Positions 14,838-22,705 of a stretch of DNA of 31,528 nucleotides are shown one piece after another. The position numbers and the translations under genes were made by a program. The DNA lies in contig JBEDUK010000107.1 of NCBI GenBank assembly GCA_040414485.1, forward strand, positions 1 to 31,528, given 5' to 3'. The notes beneath the pieces were generated by a model. The model was not told the origin of the DNA. It made no database searches and saw only the letters and a list, made by a program, of their open reading frames with translations. Source of the DNA: JBEDUK01 sp040414485. Its GTDB lineage: Bacteria > Actinomycetota > UBA4738. Every line of letters starts with the position of its first letter. The first letter of the stretch is position 1.

Positions 14838-16587
14838 CGCGCCGGGCGGCGCAACCCCCGAGCCGGGCGGGGCGGAACGGACCGGCATCCAGCCGGCGTC
14901 AGCGCGGCCCGACGAAGCGCGGGCCGAACCGACCGCCCTGCCGCGCCTGGTGTTCCTCGGCGGCCTCGGCGAGGTCGGCCGGAACATGGCCGCGCTCGAC
15001 ATGCACGGCCGGATCCTCCTGATCGACGCAGGCCTGTCCTTCCCCGAGGCTGAGATGCCCGGGATCGACCTGGTCCTTCCGGACTTCGACTGGCTCCTCG
15101 AGCACCGCGACCGCATCGAGGGCGTGGTGCTCACGCACGGCCACGAGGACCACGTGGGGTCGCTGCCCTATCTGCTTCGCCAACTGGACCATCTGGACAT
15201 CCACGCCACGAGGCTCACGCTCGCCCTGATCACGGGCAAGCTCGAAGAGCACGGCGTCCGCGACCGGGCCGTGTACCACGAGGTCACGCCCGGCGAGGAG
15301 ACCGCGGTCGGGGAGTTCCGCGTCCGCTTCTACCGGGTGTCGCATTCGATCCCGGACGGCTGCGCGATCGCCGTCGACACGCCGAACGGCACGGTGCTCC
15401 ACACCGGCGACTTCAAGCTGGACGCCACCCCGATCGACGGGCGCGTCACCGATCTCCAGGGCATCGCGGCAGAGGCTCGGAAGGGCATCCACCTGCTGCT
15501 GTCGGATTCGACCAACGCCGAAGACCCCGGATTCGCCGGAAGCGAGCGGAGCGTGGGGCCCGTCCTGTACGACATCATCCGCGACGCGCCCCGCCTGGTC
15601 GTCGTGGCGTGCTTCTCCTCCCACATCCACCGGATCCAGCAGGTCGCGGACGCCGCGCGGCGGGCCGGGCGCGTCGTCGCCTTCCTGGGCCGTTCGATGC
15701 ACCAGAGCGTCGCGGCGGCCCGCGCGAACGGATACCTGGACGTGGACGACCGCGACGTCGTGCTGATCGAGGACCTCGCGACGCTCGACCCGCGCAACGT
15801 CGTCGTGTGCTCGACCGGCTCGCAGGGCGAACCGCTGTCGGCCGTGTCGCTGATGGCCAGCCGCGAGCACAAGTGGGTGAAGCTGGAGCCCGCCGACACG
15901 GTGATCCTGTCGTCGTCGGTGATCCCCGGGAACGAGACGGCGATCTACCGGACGATCGACGGCCTCTATCGGACGGGCGCGAGCGTCTTCCACGTCCCGG
16001 TCTCGCCGGTGCACGTCAGCGGGCACGCGGCGTCCGAAGAGCTGAAGTTCATGCTGAACCTGGTCAAGCCGCGGTGGTTCATCCCCGTGCACGGCGACCG
16101 GCGGCTGCTCTCCCACCACGCGGAGCTCGCCCGAGAGGTGGGCATCTCCGACGAGCGGATCCTGATCTGCGAGGACGGGGACACGGTTCTGCTCGGGGAA
16201 CAGGTCACCAGGGCCGAGCGCGTCCGGGCCGGGATGACGTTCGTGGACGGGCTCGGGATCGGCGACGTGGGCGCGTTCGTCCTCCGGGACCGGCGGAAGC
16301 TATCGGCCGACGGCGTGGTCGTGGTGGTCGTCACCGTCGACGCGCATTCCGGCGAACTGCTCGCCGGCCCGGATCTGATCGACCGAGGGTTCGTGACCGA
16401 GGACCTCGGAGGGGACATCATGGACCAGGCGCGCCAGCGGACGATGCTGGCGCTGAAGGAGTACGCGGAGGACGAGGTGACCGACCCGGCGGTCCTGAAG
16501 CAGCAGATCCGGAAGGCGCTGTCGAAGTACCTGTTCGAGGCGACGAAGCGCAAGCCGATGATCCTGCCCGTCGTGACGGAGGTCTGA
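14821..16587 (+). CDS. rnj: Ribonuclease J
   Basis: 588 residues. It is a metallo-beta-lactamase / beta-CASP ribonuclease with 5'-3' exo and endonuclease activity in RNA decay and rRNA maturation. The zinc motif HGHEDH is at 106-111, with further ligands in SHSIPDG and HTGDFKLD. The beta-CASP domain includes STGSQGEP and SGHAASEEL. The C-terminal dimerisation domain is complete. The ATG at 14821 lies inside dapA, and the first 40 or so residues are low-complexity and not conserved, so the true start may be further in. The overlap suggests translational coupling with dapA. Confidence 0.95.
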   Translation: MPAFSDAPGGATPEPGGAERTGIQPASARPDEARAEPTALPRLVFLGGLGEVGRNMAALDMHGRILLIDAGLSFPEAEMPGIDLVLPDFDWLLEHRDRIEGVVLTHGHEDHVGSLPYLLRQLDHLDIHATRLTLALITGKLEEHGVRDRAVYHEVTPGEETAVGEFRVRFYRVSHSIPDGCAIAVDTPNGTVLHTGDFKLDATPIDGRVTDLQGIAAEARKGIHLLLSDSTNAEDPGFAGSERSVGPVLYDIIRDAPRLVVVACFSSHIHRIQQVADAARRAGRVVAFLGRSMHQSVAAARANGYLDVDDRDVVLIEDLATLDPRNVVVCSTGSQGEPLSAVSLMASREHKWVKLEPADTVILSSSVIPGNETAIYRTIDGLYRTGASVFHVPVSPVHVSGHAASEELKFMLNLVKPRWFIPVHGDRRLLSHHAELAREVGISDERILICEDGDTVLLGEQVTRAERVRAGMTFVDGLGIGDVGAFVLRDRRKLSADGVVVVVVTVDAHSGELLAGPDLIDRGFVTEDLGGDIMDQARQRTMLALKEYAEDEVTDPAVLKQQIRKALSKYLFEATKRKPMILPVVTEV

Positions 16588-16592
16588 CGTCC

Positions 16593-18845
16593 ATGGCATC
16601 GAAGTCGGCAACGAGGTCCCGTCGGGGACGGTCGAGGAAGCCCGCCGGGTCGAGGCGGCCTGCCCCGAAGCAGCCGGGCGTGATCCGCTCGACCGGCTCC
16701 CGCGTCGCCCGGCACCTGTCGCCGCGCTCCGCTGACGTCCTCGGCGTGACCCTGGTCGTCGTCGGGATCCTCACCGTGCTCGGCGTCTGGTTCCAGGCCG
16801 GTGGTGTGTTCGGCCGCTGGCTGACGATCGCGACCCGCGCCGCGTTCGGCGTCGCCGCCTACGCCGTTCCGGTCCTGGCGCTGTTCTGGGCGATCGTCCT
16901 CATCCGGGGCACGCATCCGGACGACCGCGGCCGGATGCTCGTCGGCCTGTGGATCCTGGCGTTCGGCCTGCTGGGGCTGATCTCACTGACGCGTGGAAAC
17001 CCGAGTCCCGGCGCCGGATACGACGCCCTGGCGCGCGCGGGAGGCGTGGTCGGCGCGCTGGTCGCCTGGCCGCTCACCCGCATCGTCTCGCCGTACGGTG
17101 CGGCCGTCGTCGGGATCGGCCTCTGCGTGATCGGCGTGCTGGTCTTCACCGCGACGCCGCTCGCCGCCGTGGGACGCGGCATCAAGCGGCTGTTCGTCGC
17201 GGACGCCGAGGACGTCACCGCGGCGCCCGGAGCCACGCGGCAGCGCCGCCCGCGACTCTCGCAGCTGGACCAGGAGTCCTCCGAGATCGCGCCCCGCATG
17301 CGGCCGCCCGACATGGTCGAGCTCGAGCCCATCGAGGTGGCGGAGCCGAAGCAGATCCGCCTCCCGGTCTCCACGCGGGGCGACGGCTACCGGCTGCCGC
17401 CCATCGATCTGCTCAGAAGGGCGCCGGAATCGAAGGCCGACACGCGCGACGCCGAGCACACGAAGCAGGCGCTCGAGACGACCTTCCGCAACTTCGGCGT
17501 CCCCGCGCGCGTGACCGACGCGCATCGCGGTCCGACCGTGACCATGTACGAGGTGGAGGTCGAAGCCGGCACGAAGGTCGCCAAGGTGCTCTCGCTGGCC
17601 GACGACATCGCCTACGCGCTGGCCACGCCCGATGTCCGGATCATCGCGCCGATCCCGGGCAAGTCAGCGATCGGCGTCGAGGTGCCCAACAAGGTCCGCG
17701 ACTTCGTCATGCTGGGTGACGTTCTCGGTTCGAAGCAGGCGAAGGAGGTCACGAAACCGCTGTACGTCGGGCTCGGGAAGGACGTCCACGGGCGGGCGTT
17801 CATGGTGAACCTGGCCGAGATGCCGCACGTGCTGATCGCCGGGGCCACCGGCGCGGGGAAGTCCAGCCTGATCAACACGTTCGTCACCTCGCTGCTGGTC
17901 AGGACCTCACCGGACGACGTGAAGCTCATGCTGATCGACCCGAAGCGCGTGGAGCTCAGCCACTTCGCCGACGTTCCGCACCTGCTCAGCCCCGTGATCG
18001 TCCAGCCGAAGAAGGCCGCCGAGGCGCTCGGGTGGATCGTCCGCGAGATGGAGCTGCGCTACGAGGCGTTCGCCTCCGTCGGCATGCGCGACATCGAGAC
18101 GTACAACACGGCGTTCGCCGAGGGGACCCTGCGCACGCCCGTGGGGCGGGAGCACGAGTTCGACCACGTGCCCTACATCGTCGTCGTGGTCGACGAACTG
18201 GCGGACCTGATGATGGTGGCGCCGCGCGACGTCGAGGACGCGATCTGCCGGATCGCCCAGATGGCCCGTGCGGTGGGGATCCATCTGGTGGTCGCCACGC
18301 AGCGCCCGTCCGTCGACGTCGTCACCGGCCTGATCAAGGCGAACATCCCGTCCCGGATCGCGTTCATGACGGCGTCGCAGGCGGACTCGCGCGTGATCCT
18401 GGACGTGGGCGGCGCGGAGAAGCTGGTCGGCCACGGCGACATGCTCTTCCAGCCGGCGAACGTGTCGAAGGCCGTACGGATCCAGGGCGCCTGGGTCACG
18501 CAGCAGGAGATCGGACGGATCGTCGAATGGTGCCGGTCGCAACGTGAGCCGCAGTTCCAGGCAATGATCGACGGCTTGGGCCGCGCCGGCGGCGACGGTG
18601 ATGCGGACGACGGCGGCCTCGGCGGGGACGACGATCTCCTCGAGCAGGCGGCCGAACTGGTGATCCACTCGCAGCTCGGTTCGACGTCCATGCTCCAGCG
18701 CAGGCTGAAGGTCGGATTCGCCCGCGCCGGCCGGCTCATGGACATGCTGGAGGAGCGCGGGATCGTCGGGCCCAGCGTGGGATCGAAGCCCAGGGAGGTC
18801 CTGATGACCTGGGACGAGTGGTCGGAGTCCCGGACGCGCGCCTGA
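16593..18845 (+). CDS. ftsK: DNA translocase FtsK/SpoIIIE
   Basis: 750 residues. It is a septal DNA pump that clears and aligns the chromosome terminus during division. A basic N-terminus is followed by four membrane helices (about 48-195) and a variable linker. The motor comes next, with Walker A GATGAGKS at 417-424 and Walker B VVVVDELADL. A C-terminal winged-helix gamma domain (STSMLQRRLKVGFARAGRLM) reads KOPS-like polarity sequences. The ATG at 16593 follows GGAGG nine bases upstream and is six bases past the rnj stop. Longer open frame upstream is a shadow over rnj. Confidence 0.96.
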   Translation: MASKSATRSRRGRSRKPAGSRRPAPKQPGVIRSTGSRVARHLSPRSADVLGVTLVVVGILTVLGVWFQAGGVFGRWLTIATRAAFGVAAYAVPVLALFWAIVLIRGTHPDDRGRMLVGLWILAFGLLGLISLTRGNPSPGAGYDALARAGGVVGALVAWPLTRIVSPYGAAVVGIGLCVIGVLVFTATPLAAVGRGIKRLFVADAEDVTAAPGATRQRRPRLSQLDQESSEIAPRMRPPDMVELEPIEVAEPKQIRLPVSTRGDGYRLPPIDLLRRAPESKADTRDAEHTKQALETTFRNFGVPARVTDAHRGPTVTMYEVEVEAGTKVAKVLSLADDIAYALATPDVRIIAPIPGKSAIGVEVPNKVRDFVMLGDVLGSKQAKEVTKPLYVGLGKDVHGRAFMVNLAEMPHVLIAGATGAGKSSLINTFVTSLLVRTSPDDVKLMLIDPKRVELSHFADVPHLLSPVIVQPKKAAEALGWIVREMELRYEAFASVGMRDIETYNTAFAEGTLRTPVGREHEFDHVPYIVVVVDELADLMMVAPRDVEDAICRIAQMARAVGIHLVVATQRPSVDVVTGLIKANIPSRIAFMTASQADSRVILDVGGAEKLVGHGDMLFQPANVSKAVRIQGAWVTQQEIGRIVEWCRSQREPQFQAMIDGLGRAGGDGDADDGGLGGDDDLLEQAAELVIHSQLGSTSMLQRRLKVGFARAGRLMDMLEERGIVGPSVGSKPREVLMTWDEWSESRTRA

Positions 18846-18895
18846 TCGGGTTCTTCTCCCGAAGCGCGGTAGGCCGGAGAACACGCCGGATAAGC

Positions 18896-19050
18896 GGAGG
18901 GAGCGAACCCGAAGGCCCGCTCCCTCCATGTCGCTTCGTCGGTACCTCCCCTTTCGGGGTCTTCCCGTCTCTGCGACAGGCGAACCATACCCGGCGCCCA
19001 CGCCGCTTGTAAAGCCGAAGGGGCCCTTCGGCGCAAGAAAGAGTGACAAG
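18896..19050 (-). ncRNA. Cluster of stable hairpins between ftsK and the rodZ-like gene; possible minus-strand RNA
   Basis: The 292-base gap between ftsK and the next gene has no convincing ORF. It holds GGAGGGAGCG (18896-18905) with CGCTCCCTCC (18918-18927), and a CCCC/GGGG hairpin (18948-18959) enclosed by TGTCGC/GCGACA (18929-18934, 18973-18978). It also holds GCCGAAGG/CCTTCGGC (19014-19021, 19025-19032) inside CTTGT/ACAAG. Read on the minus strand, the first hairpin extends to 14 pairs through two G-U wobbles and ends in C(UUCG)G, and the second has a GAAA loop. On the plus strand those positions are A-C mismatches. The first hairpin could alternatively end ftsK transcription. No known RNA family is recognised. 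Confidence 0.4.
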
Positions 19051-19082
19051 AACGCCCACGAACGGTCGCTGAGCCCGCTCGT

Positions 19083-19088
19083 TAGGAT
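19083..19088 (+). promoter_or_regulatory. Possible -10 box for the rodZ-like operon
   Basis: TAGGAT, 49 bases before the GTG start. There is no good -35. The call rests on similarity to the other TAnnnT boxes in this window. Confidence 0.3.
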
Positions 19089-19137
19089 GACAGGCGCTCC
19101 CCGGCGCGGCGGACCGCCTGGGTGCGACGGAGGCCGT

Positions 19138-20046
19138 GTGACGAACGCGACCGGCATCGGTCCCGCCCTGCGACGGGCTCGTCTCCTTCGGAACAAATCC
19201 ATCGAGGAGGCCAGCCGCGAGACGCGGATCCGGGCGGAATATCTGCAGGCGATGGAGCGCGAACGCTTCGACGACCTGCTCGGAGAGGTCTATGCGCGCG
19301 GCTTCCTTCGCACGTATGCGGCTTACCTCGGGCTCGACGCGGACAAGGTGGTCGCGGTCTATGCGGGCGGCTCCGGCGCGGTCGGCCTGCAGACCCGGAC
19401 CCGGCGAACCGCGACCGCGCCTGCCGTGGGTCCGCCTGCCGGCGGTCAGCCCGACGTTCACGCGCCGGGGGTGAGCCCCGGCCCGTTCGCTGCCGGAGCG
19501 GCCGGAGAAGCCGCGGCCACGGCGGCAGCGCCGGTGGCCGCCCCGCCCGCGCGAGACGGGCGTCGCGGGCCGTTCCGAGGCGGGAACCCCTTCCGTCCGA
19601 CCACGGCGCCGCCGACGTTCCGCCGGCGGCGCCTCAACTGGCCGGTCATGATCGGCGTGGCCGTCGCGGTGCTGGTGATCCTCGCCACGGCCGGCCTGTT
19701 CTCGCGGGCCAAGACCGTCCCGCCCCAGGCCAACGGCGCCGTCCTTCCGCCCGCCGGCGACGCGGGCAGCGGCGTGACGCTCTCCGTCGAGGGGTCGATC
19801 GACGTTCGGATGAAGGTCCTCACCGACGGACACGTGGCCTACCAGCGAGTGCTGCGGGCCGGGGAGGGCGAGTCGTTCCACGCCGAAGACGCGATCGCCC
19901 TCACGCTGGGCCGCGGCGCCAGCGCGCATCTGTTCGTCAACGGCCACGACCTCGGCAGTCCCGGCTCGCCGGACCGGCCGTACCACGCGATGTTCGGTCC
20001 GAACGACTTCAGGAGGCAGCCATCGCCGGGTCCGAGCGTCGGCTGA
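19138..20046 (+). CDS. RodZ-like helix-turn-helix membrane protein
   Basis: 302 residues. The N-terminal HTH_25 domain at 5-75 contains IGPALRRARLLRNKSIEEAS and YARGFLRTYAAYLGLD. A Pro/Ala-rich linker follows, one membrane helix at about 168-188, and a C-terminal DUF4115-type domain at about 205-285. RodZ couples MreB to the envelope to set rod shape. No mreB is in view, so the role is by family. The GTG at 19138 follows GGAGG at 19129-19133. Upstream codons in the same frame translate into the hairpin region and are not conserved-looking. The gene overlaps pgsA. Confidence 0.88.
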   Translation: MTNATGIGPALRRARLLRNKSIEEASRETRIRAEYLQAMERERFDDLLGEVYARGFLRTYAAYLGLDADKVVAVYAGGSGAVGLQTRTRRTATAPAVGPPAGGQPDVHAPGVSPGPFAAGAAGEAAATAAAPVAAPPARDGRRGPFRGGNPFRPTTAPPTFRRRRLNWPVMIGVAVAVLVILATAGLFSRAKTVPPQANGAVLPPAGDAGSGVTLSVEGSIDVRMKVLTDGHVAYQRVLRAGEGESFHAEDAIALTLGRGASAHLFVNGHDLGSPGSPDRPYHAMFGPNDFRRQPSPGPSVG

Positions 20047-20651
20047 CTCCGCTCGGCCTCGGATGGCCGAACATCCTGACGGGCATCCGGATCCTCCTCG
20101 TGCCCGTGCTGGTCGTGCTCATCGTGGTGGACACGACCGCCTCGAACGTGGCCGCCGCCGTGATCTTCGCGGTCGGCGCCTGGACGGACCTGCTGGACGG
20201 CTACCTTGCGCGCCGCTGGAGCATCTCGTCGCGCACGGGTGCCTGGCTCGATCCGCTGGCCGACAAACTGCTGGTCGGCGCCCCGGTCATCACCATGGCG
20301 GTCCTGGACAGGTTTCCGATCTGGGCGGCCGCCGTGATCCTCGTCCGCGAGGTCGTCGTGACGGGCCTGCGCATCGTCCTGGGGCGGCGGGGCCACTCGA
20401 TGCCGGCCTCGAGGCTGGCGAAGTGGAAGACGTTCGCGCAACTGACCGCGATCTTCCTCTATATCCTGCCGCTCACCGGCTGGCTCGTGAACGTTCGGCT
20501 GCCGGTCCTGATCGTCGCCGTGGTCCTCACGGTGTACACGGGAATCGACTACGTCGTCGCGGCCGCCCGCCGGGGCGTGTCGGACGGTCCCGGCGATCAC
20601 GCGGTCGGGCCGCCGCAGAGCAACGCCGTGTCCGAAAGGGAGGAACCGTGA
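20022..20651 (+). CDS. pgsA: CDP-diacylglycerol-glycerol-3-phosphate 3-phosphatidyltransferase
   Basis: 209 residues if started at ATC 20022. This integral membrane enzyme makes phosphatidylglycerol phosphate. The CDP-alcohol phosphotransferase signature is complete: Asp56, Asp59-Gly60, Ala63-Arg64, Gly73, Asp77, Asp81. The conserved NILTGIR precedes membrane helix 1. No ATG, GTG or TTG lies in frame upstream for a long way, and the first one downstream falls inside helix 1. ATC at 20022 has AGGAGG (20011-20016) five bases before it. CTG at about 20040 is the other option. It overlaps the rodZ-like gene by 25 bases and cinA by four (GTGA). A closely related phosphatidyltransferase specificity cannot be excluded. 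Confidence 0.92.
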   Translation: MAGSERRLTPLGLGWPNILTGIRILLVPVLVVLIVVDTTASNVAAAVIFAVGAWTDLLDGYLARRWSISSRTGAWLDPLADKLLVGAPVITMAVLDRFPIWAAAVILVREVVVTGLRIVLGRRGHSMPASRLAKWKTFAQLTAIFLYILPLTGWLVNVRLPVLIVAVVLTVYTGIDYVVAAARRGVSDGPGDHAVGPPQSNAVSEREEP

Positions 20652-21922
20652 AGGCCGAGATCGTCGGGGTCGGGACCGAGATCCTGCTCGGGCAGATCTG
20701 CAACGACAACGCCCAATGGATGTCCGAACGGCTCGCGGAGATCGGCGTCGACGTGATGCACCATCAGGCCGTCGGCGACAATCGCGAACGGATCGCCGGC
20801 GCTTTCCGCATCGCCCTGTCCCACGCCGACGTCCTGCTGGTCACGGGCGGCCTGGGGCCGACGCAGGACGACATCACCCGCGAGGGCCTCTCCGACGCCC
20901 TCGAGGTTCCGCTCGTGCGCCGCCCGGAGATCGAGGCCTTCCTTCGCGACCGCTTCCGCCGGTACGGCCGCACCATGCCTGAGATGAACCTCCAGCAGGC
21001 CGACGTCCTGGAGGGCGGCCGCTACATCCTTCCCGAGCGGGGAACGGCGCCGGGCCTCGCCTTCGAGACCAAGGACGGGAAGCGCGTGTACGCGGTGGCG
21101 GGCGTCCCGGCAGAGATGCGGGAGATGATGGACGGCACGATCCTTCCGGAACTGGCGGCCCTCGCCGGCGCGACCATCGTCTCGCGGATCCTGAAGGTCG
21201 TGGGCGTGGGGGAGTCGGCCGTGGCGGAACGGCTCGACGACCTGTTCCGCGGGTCGGCCAACCCCACCGTGGCGTACCTGGCGTCGTCCGGCGAGACCCG
21301 CGTCCGGGTGACCGCGAAGGCCGCCACCCGGGAGGAGGCGGAAGCCCTCATCGACCCGATCGCGGCCGAGGTCGTCGCGAGGCTCGGAGCGGCCGTGTTC
21401 TCCACCGAAGGCGAGGATCTCGCCGAGGTCGTGGGCCGCCTCCTGGTAGGACGGGGCATGACGCTCGCCACGGCCGAGTCCCTCACCGGCGGGAGCCTCG
21501 CGGCCCGGATCACGATGGTGCCCGGGGCATCCGATTCCTTCCTGGGCTCGGTGGTCTCGTACGCGGTGACCGCGAAGGTGTCGATCCTGGGCGTGTCCGA
21601 AGAGACGCTCGCCGGCCCCGGCGTGGTGAGCGAGGAGTGCGCCAGAGAGATGGCGGCCGGTGCCCGTTCGCTGTTCGACGCGGACATCGCCGTGTCCCTC
21701 ACCGGCGTGGCTGGGCCCGAATCGCACGACGGCAAGCCGCCGGGGACGGTGTGCGTCGGAGTGGCGCACGCGGGAGGGACGGACGCGCGGACGCTCCACG
21801 CGCCCGGGGACCGCGAGCAGGTGCGCCGCTGGTCCGAACAGGCCGCGCTCGACATGGTGCGCCGCCACCTCGACCGGCTCCCCGCCGTTTCGGTTGCGGT
21901 TCCTGACGCGCGCGGGTCCTAG
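20648..21922 (+). CDS. cinA: CinA: competence/damage-inducible protein with nicotinamide-nucleotide amidase domain
   Basis: 424 residues. The N-terminal molybdopterin-binding-like domain (VGTEILLGQICNDN, TGGLGPTQDD) acts in ADP-ribose pyrophosphatase-type chemistry in characterised members. The C-terminal PncC domain, from about 265, carries the catalytic ATAESLTGGSLA and LTGVAGP motifs. It deamidates nicotinamide mononucleotide in pyridine-nucleotide recycling. The GTG start follows AGGGAGGA and overlaps the pgsA stop. The pgsA-cinA-recA order is widely conserved in Gram-positive bacteria, with thpR inserted here. Confidence 0.96.
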   Translation: MKAEIVGVGTEILLGQICNDNAQWMSERLAEIGVDVMHHQAVGDNRERIAGAFRIALSHADVLLVTGGLGPTQDDITREGLSDALEVPLVRRPEIEAFLRDRFRRYGRTMPEMNLQQADVLEGGRYILPERGTAPGLAFETKDGKRVYAVAGVPAEMREMMDGTILPELAALAGATIVSRILKVVGVGESAVAERLDDLFRGSANPTVAYLASSGETRVRVTAKAATREEAEALIDPIAAEVVARLGAAVFSTEGEDLAEVVGRLLVGRGMTLATAESLTGGSLAARITMVPGASDSFLGSVVSYAVTAKVSILGVSEETLAGPGVVSEECAREMAAGARSLFDADIAVSLTGVAGPESHDGKPPGTVCVGVAHAGGTDARTLHAPGDREQVRRWSEQAALDMVRRHLDRLPAVSVAVPDARGS

Positions 21923-21942
21923 GGCACGGTCGGCGTCTCGAG

Positions 21943-22527
21943 GTGGCGAGGGACCGCTCGGCCCGGCCGGAGGCGAAGCCCCTGCGGCTGTTCGTCGCCG
22001 TGGACGTCCCGGAGACCGTGAAGGACGCGCTCACGGCGTCGATCGAGGCCGTTCGGGGGGACGTGCCCGGCGCGCGCTGGACGAGACCAGAGGGGTGGCA
22101 CGTCACATTGAAGTTCCTGGGCGCGACCTGGCCTCGGCTCGTTCCGGACGTGGAGGCGGCGGTCCGCGACGCCGCGGCGGCGACGCGGGCGTTCGACACG
22201 CGACTGACGAGCGTCGGAGCGTTCCCGTCGGCGAACCGCGCGCGCGTGCTGTGGGCGGGCCTGCAGGATCCCGACGGGCGGTTCGGAGAAGTCGTACGGC
22301 ACCTTGACGATCGGCTGCGGGACATGGTGACGCCGGAGAAGCGGGCGTTCATGCCCCACCTGACGCTCGCCCGGATCGATCCCCCAGCGCGCCTCGACCC
22401 GGCGGTGCTCGCGCTCGAGGTCGCGTCCGAGCGGTTCACGGTGGACCGGCTGATCCTGTACCGCAGCCACCTGTCGCCCCGCGGCGCGACCTACGAGGCG
22501 CTCGTCACCGCGCCGTTCGCCGCCTGA
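21943..22527 (+). CDS. thpR: RNA 2',3'-cyclic phosphodiesterase (2'-5' RNA ligase family)
   Basis: 194 residues. The two catalytic HxT motifs are present: HVTLKFLG with His53, and HLTLARI with His139. Members open 2',3'-cyclic phosphates on RNA ends, and some join tRNA halves in vitro. The GTG start at 21943 follows the cinA stop by 20 bases. Its ribosome site is weak. Position between cinA and recA suggests co-expression with the repair genes, but recA has its own promoter just after the thpR stop. Confidence 0.93.
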   Translation: MARDRSARPEAKPLRLFVAVDVPETVKDALTASIEAVRGDVPGARWTRPEGWHVTLKFLGATWPRLVPDVEAAVRDAAAATRAFDTRLTSVGAFPSANRARVLWAGLQDPDGRFGEVVRHLDDRLRDMVTPEKRAFMPHLTLARIDPPARLDPAVLALEVASERFTVDRLILYRSHLSPRGATYEALVTAPFAA

Positions 22528-22540
22528 GCGGATACGGTGC

Positions 22541-22569
22541 TTGCTTCCGAACGTACGTTCGGGTATCCT
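22541..22569 (+). promoter_or_regulatory. recA promoter with LexA (SOS) box in the spacer
   Basis: TTGCTT (22541-22546), a 17-base spacer, and TATCCT (22564-22569). The spacer contains the perfect palindrome CGAACGTACGTTCG (22548-22561). It fits the Gram-positive LexA consensus CGAACRNRYGTTYG at every position. A bound repressor would block RNA polymerase directly. Confidence 0.88.
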
Positions 22570-22633
22570 TCGGCGCGTCGAAATCACAGGGGTGTAAGTT
22601 ATGTCAGACCGGGTGGGTAATGTGCGTCACGTC

Positions 22634-22660
22634 GGATCGAACGGATCGAACGGATCGAAC
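22634..22660 (+). repeat. Three tandem copies of GGATCGAAC in the recA leader
   Basis: Perfect 9-bp repeats at 22634-22642, 22643-22651 and 22652-22660. If translation began at the ATG at 22601 they would encode an SNGSNGSNGG linker. Confidence 0.8.
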
Positions 22661-22705
22661 GGCGGGTCTGCCGCCGGAGCGCGGTGGCTGGAGGAGGTCC
22701 CGGGC

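Noticed and set aside
15609..16592. Upstream extension of the ftsK frame through rnj
   Set aside because: Arg/Pro-rich shadow of RNase J. The ATG at 16593 has a ribosome site and a normal FtsK N-terminus. The extension of the pgsA frame back to 19122 is rejected for the same reason.
18935..18960. T-box-like GGTACC segment on the minus strand (GGGGAGGTACCGACGA)
   Set aside because: It resembles the T-box core, but no downstream complementary antiterminator strand is present, no specifier stem is recognisable, and no gene follows on the minus strand.
18818..19012. 64-codon ORF overlapping the ftsK end
   Set aside because: It runs through the hairpin cluster, has biased composition and no ribosome site.
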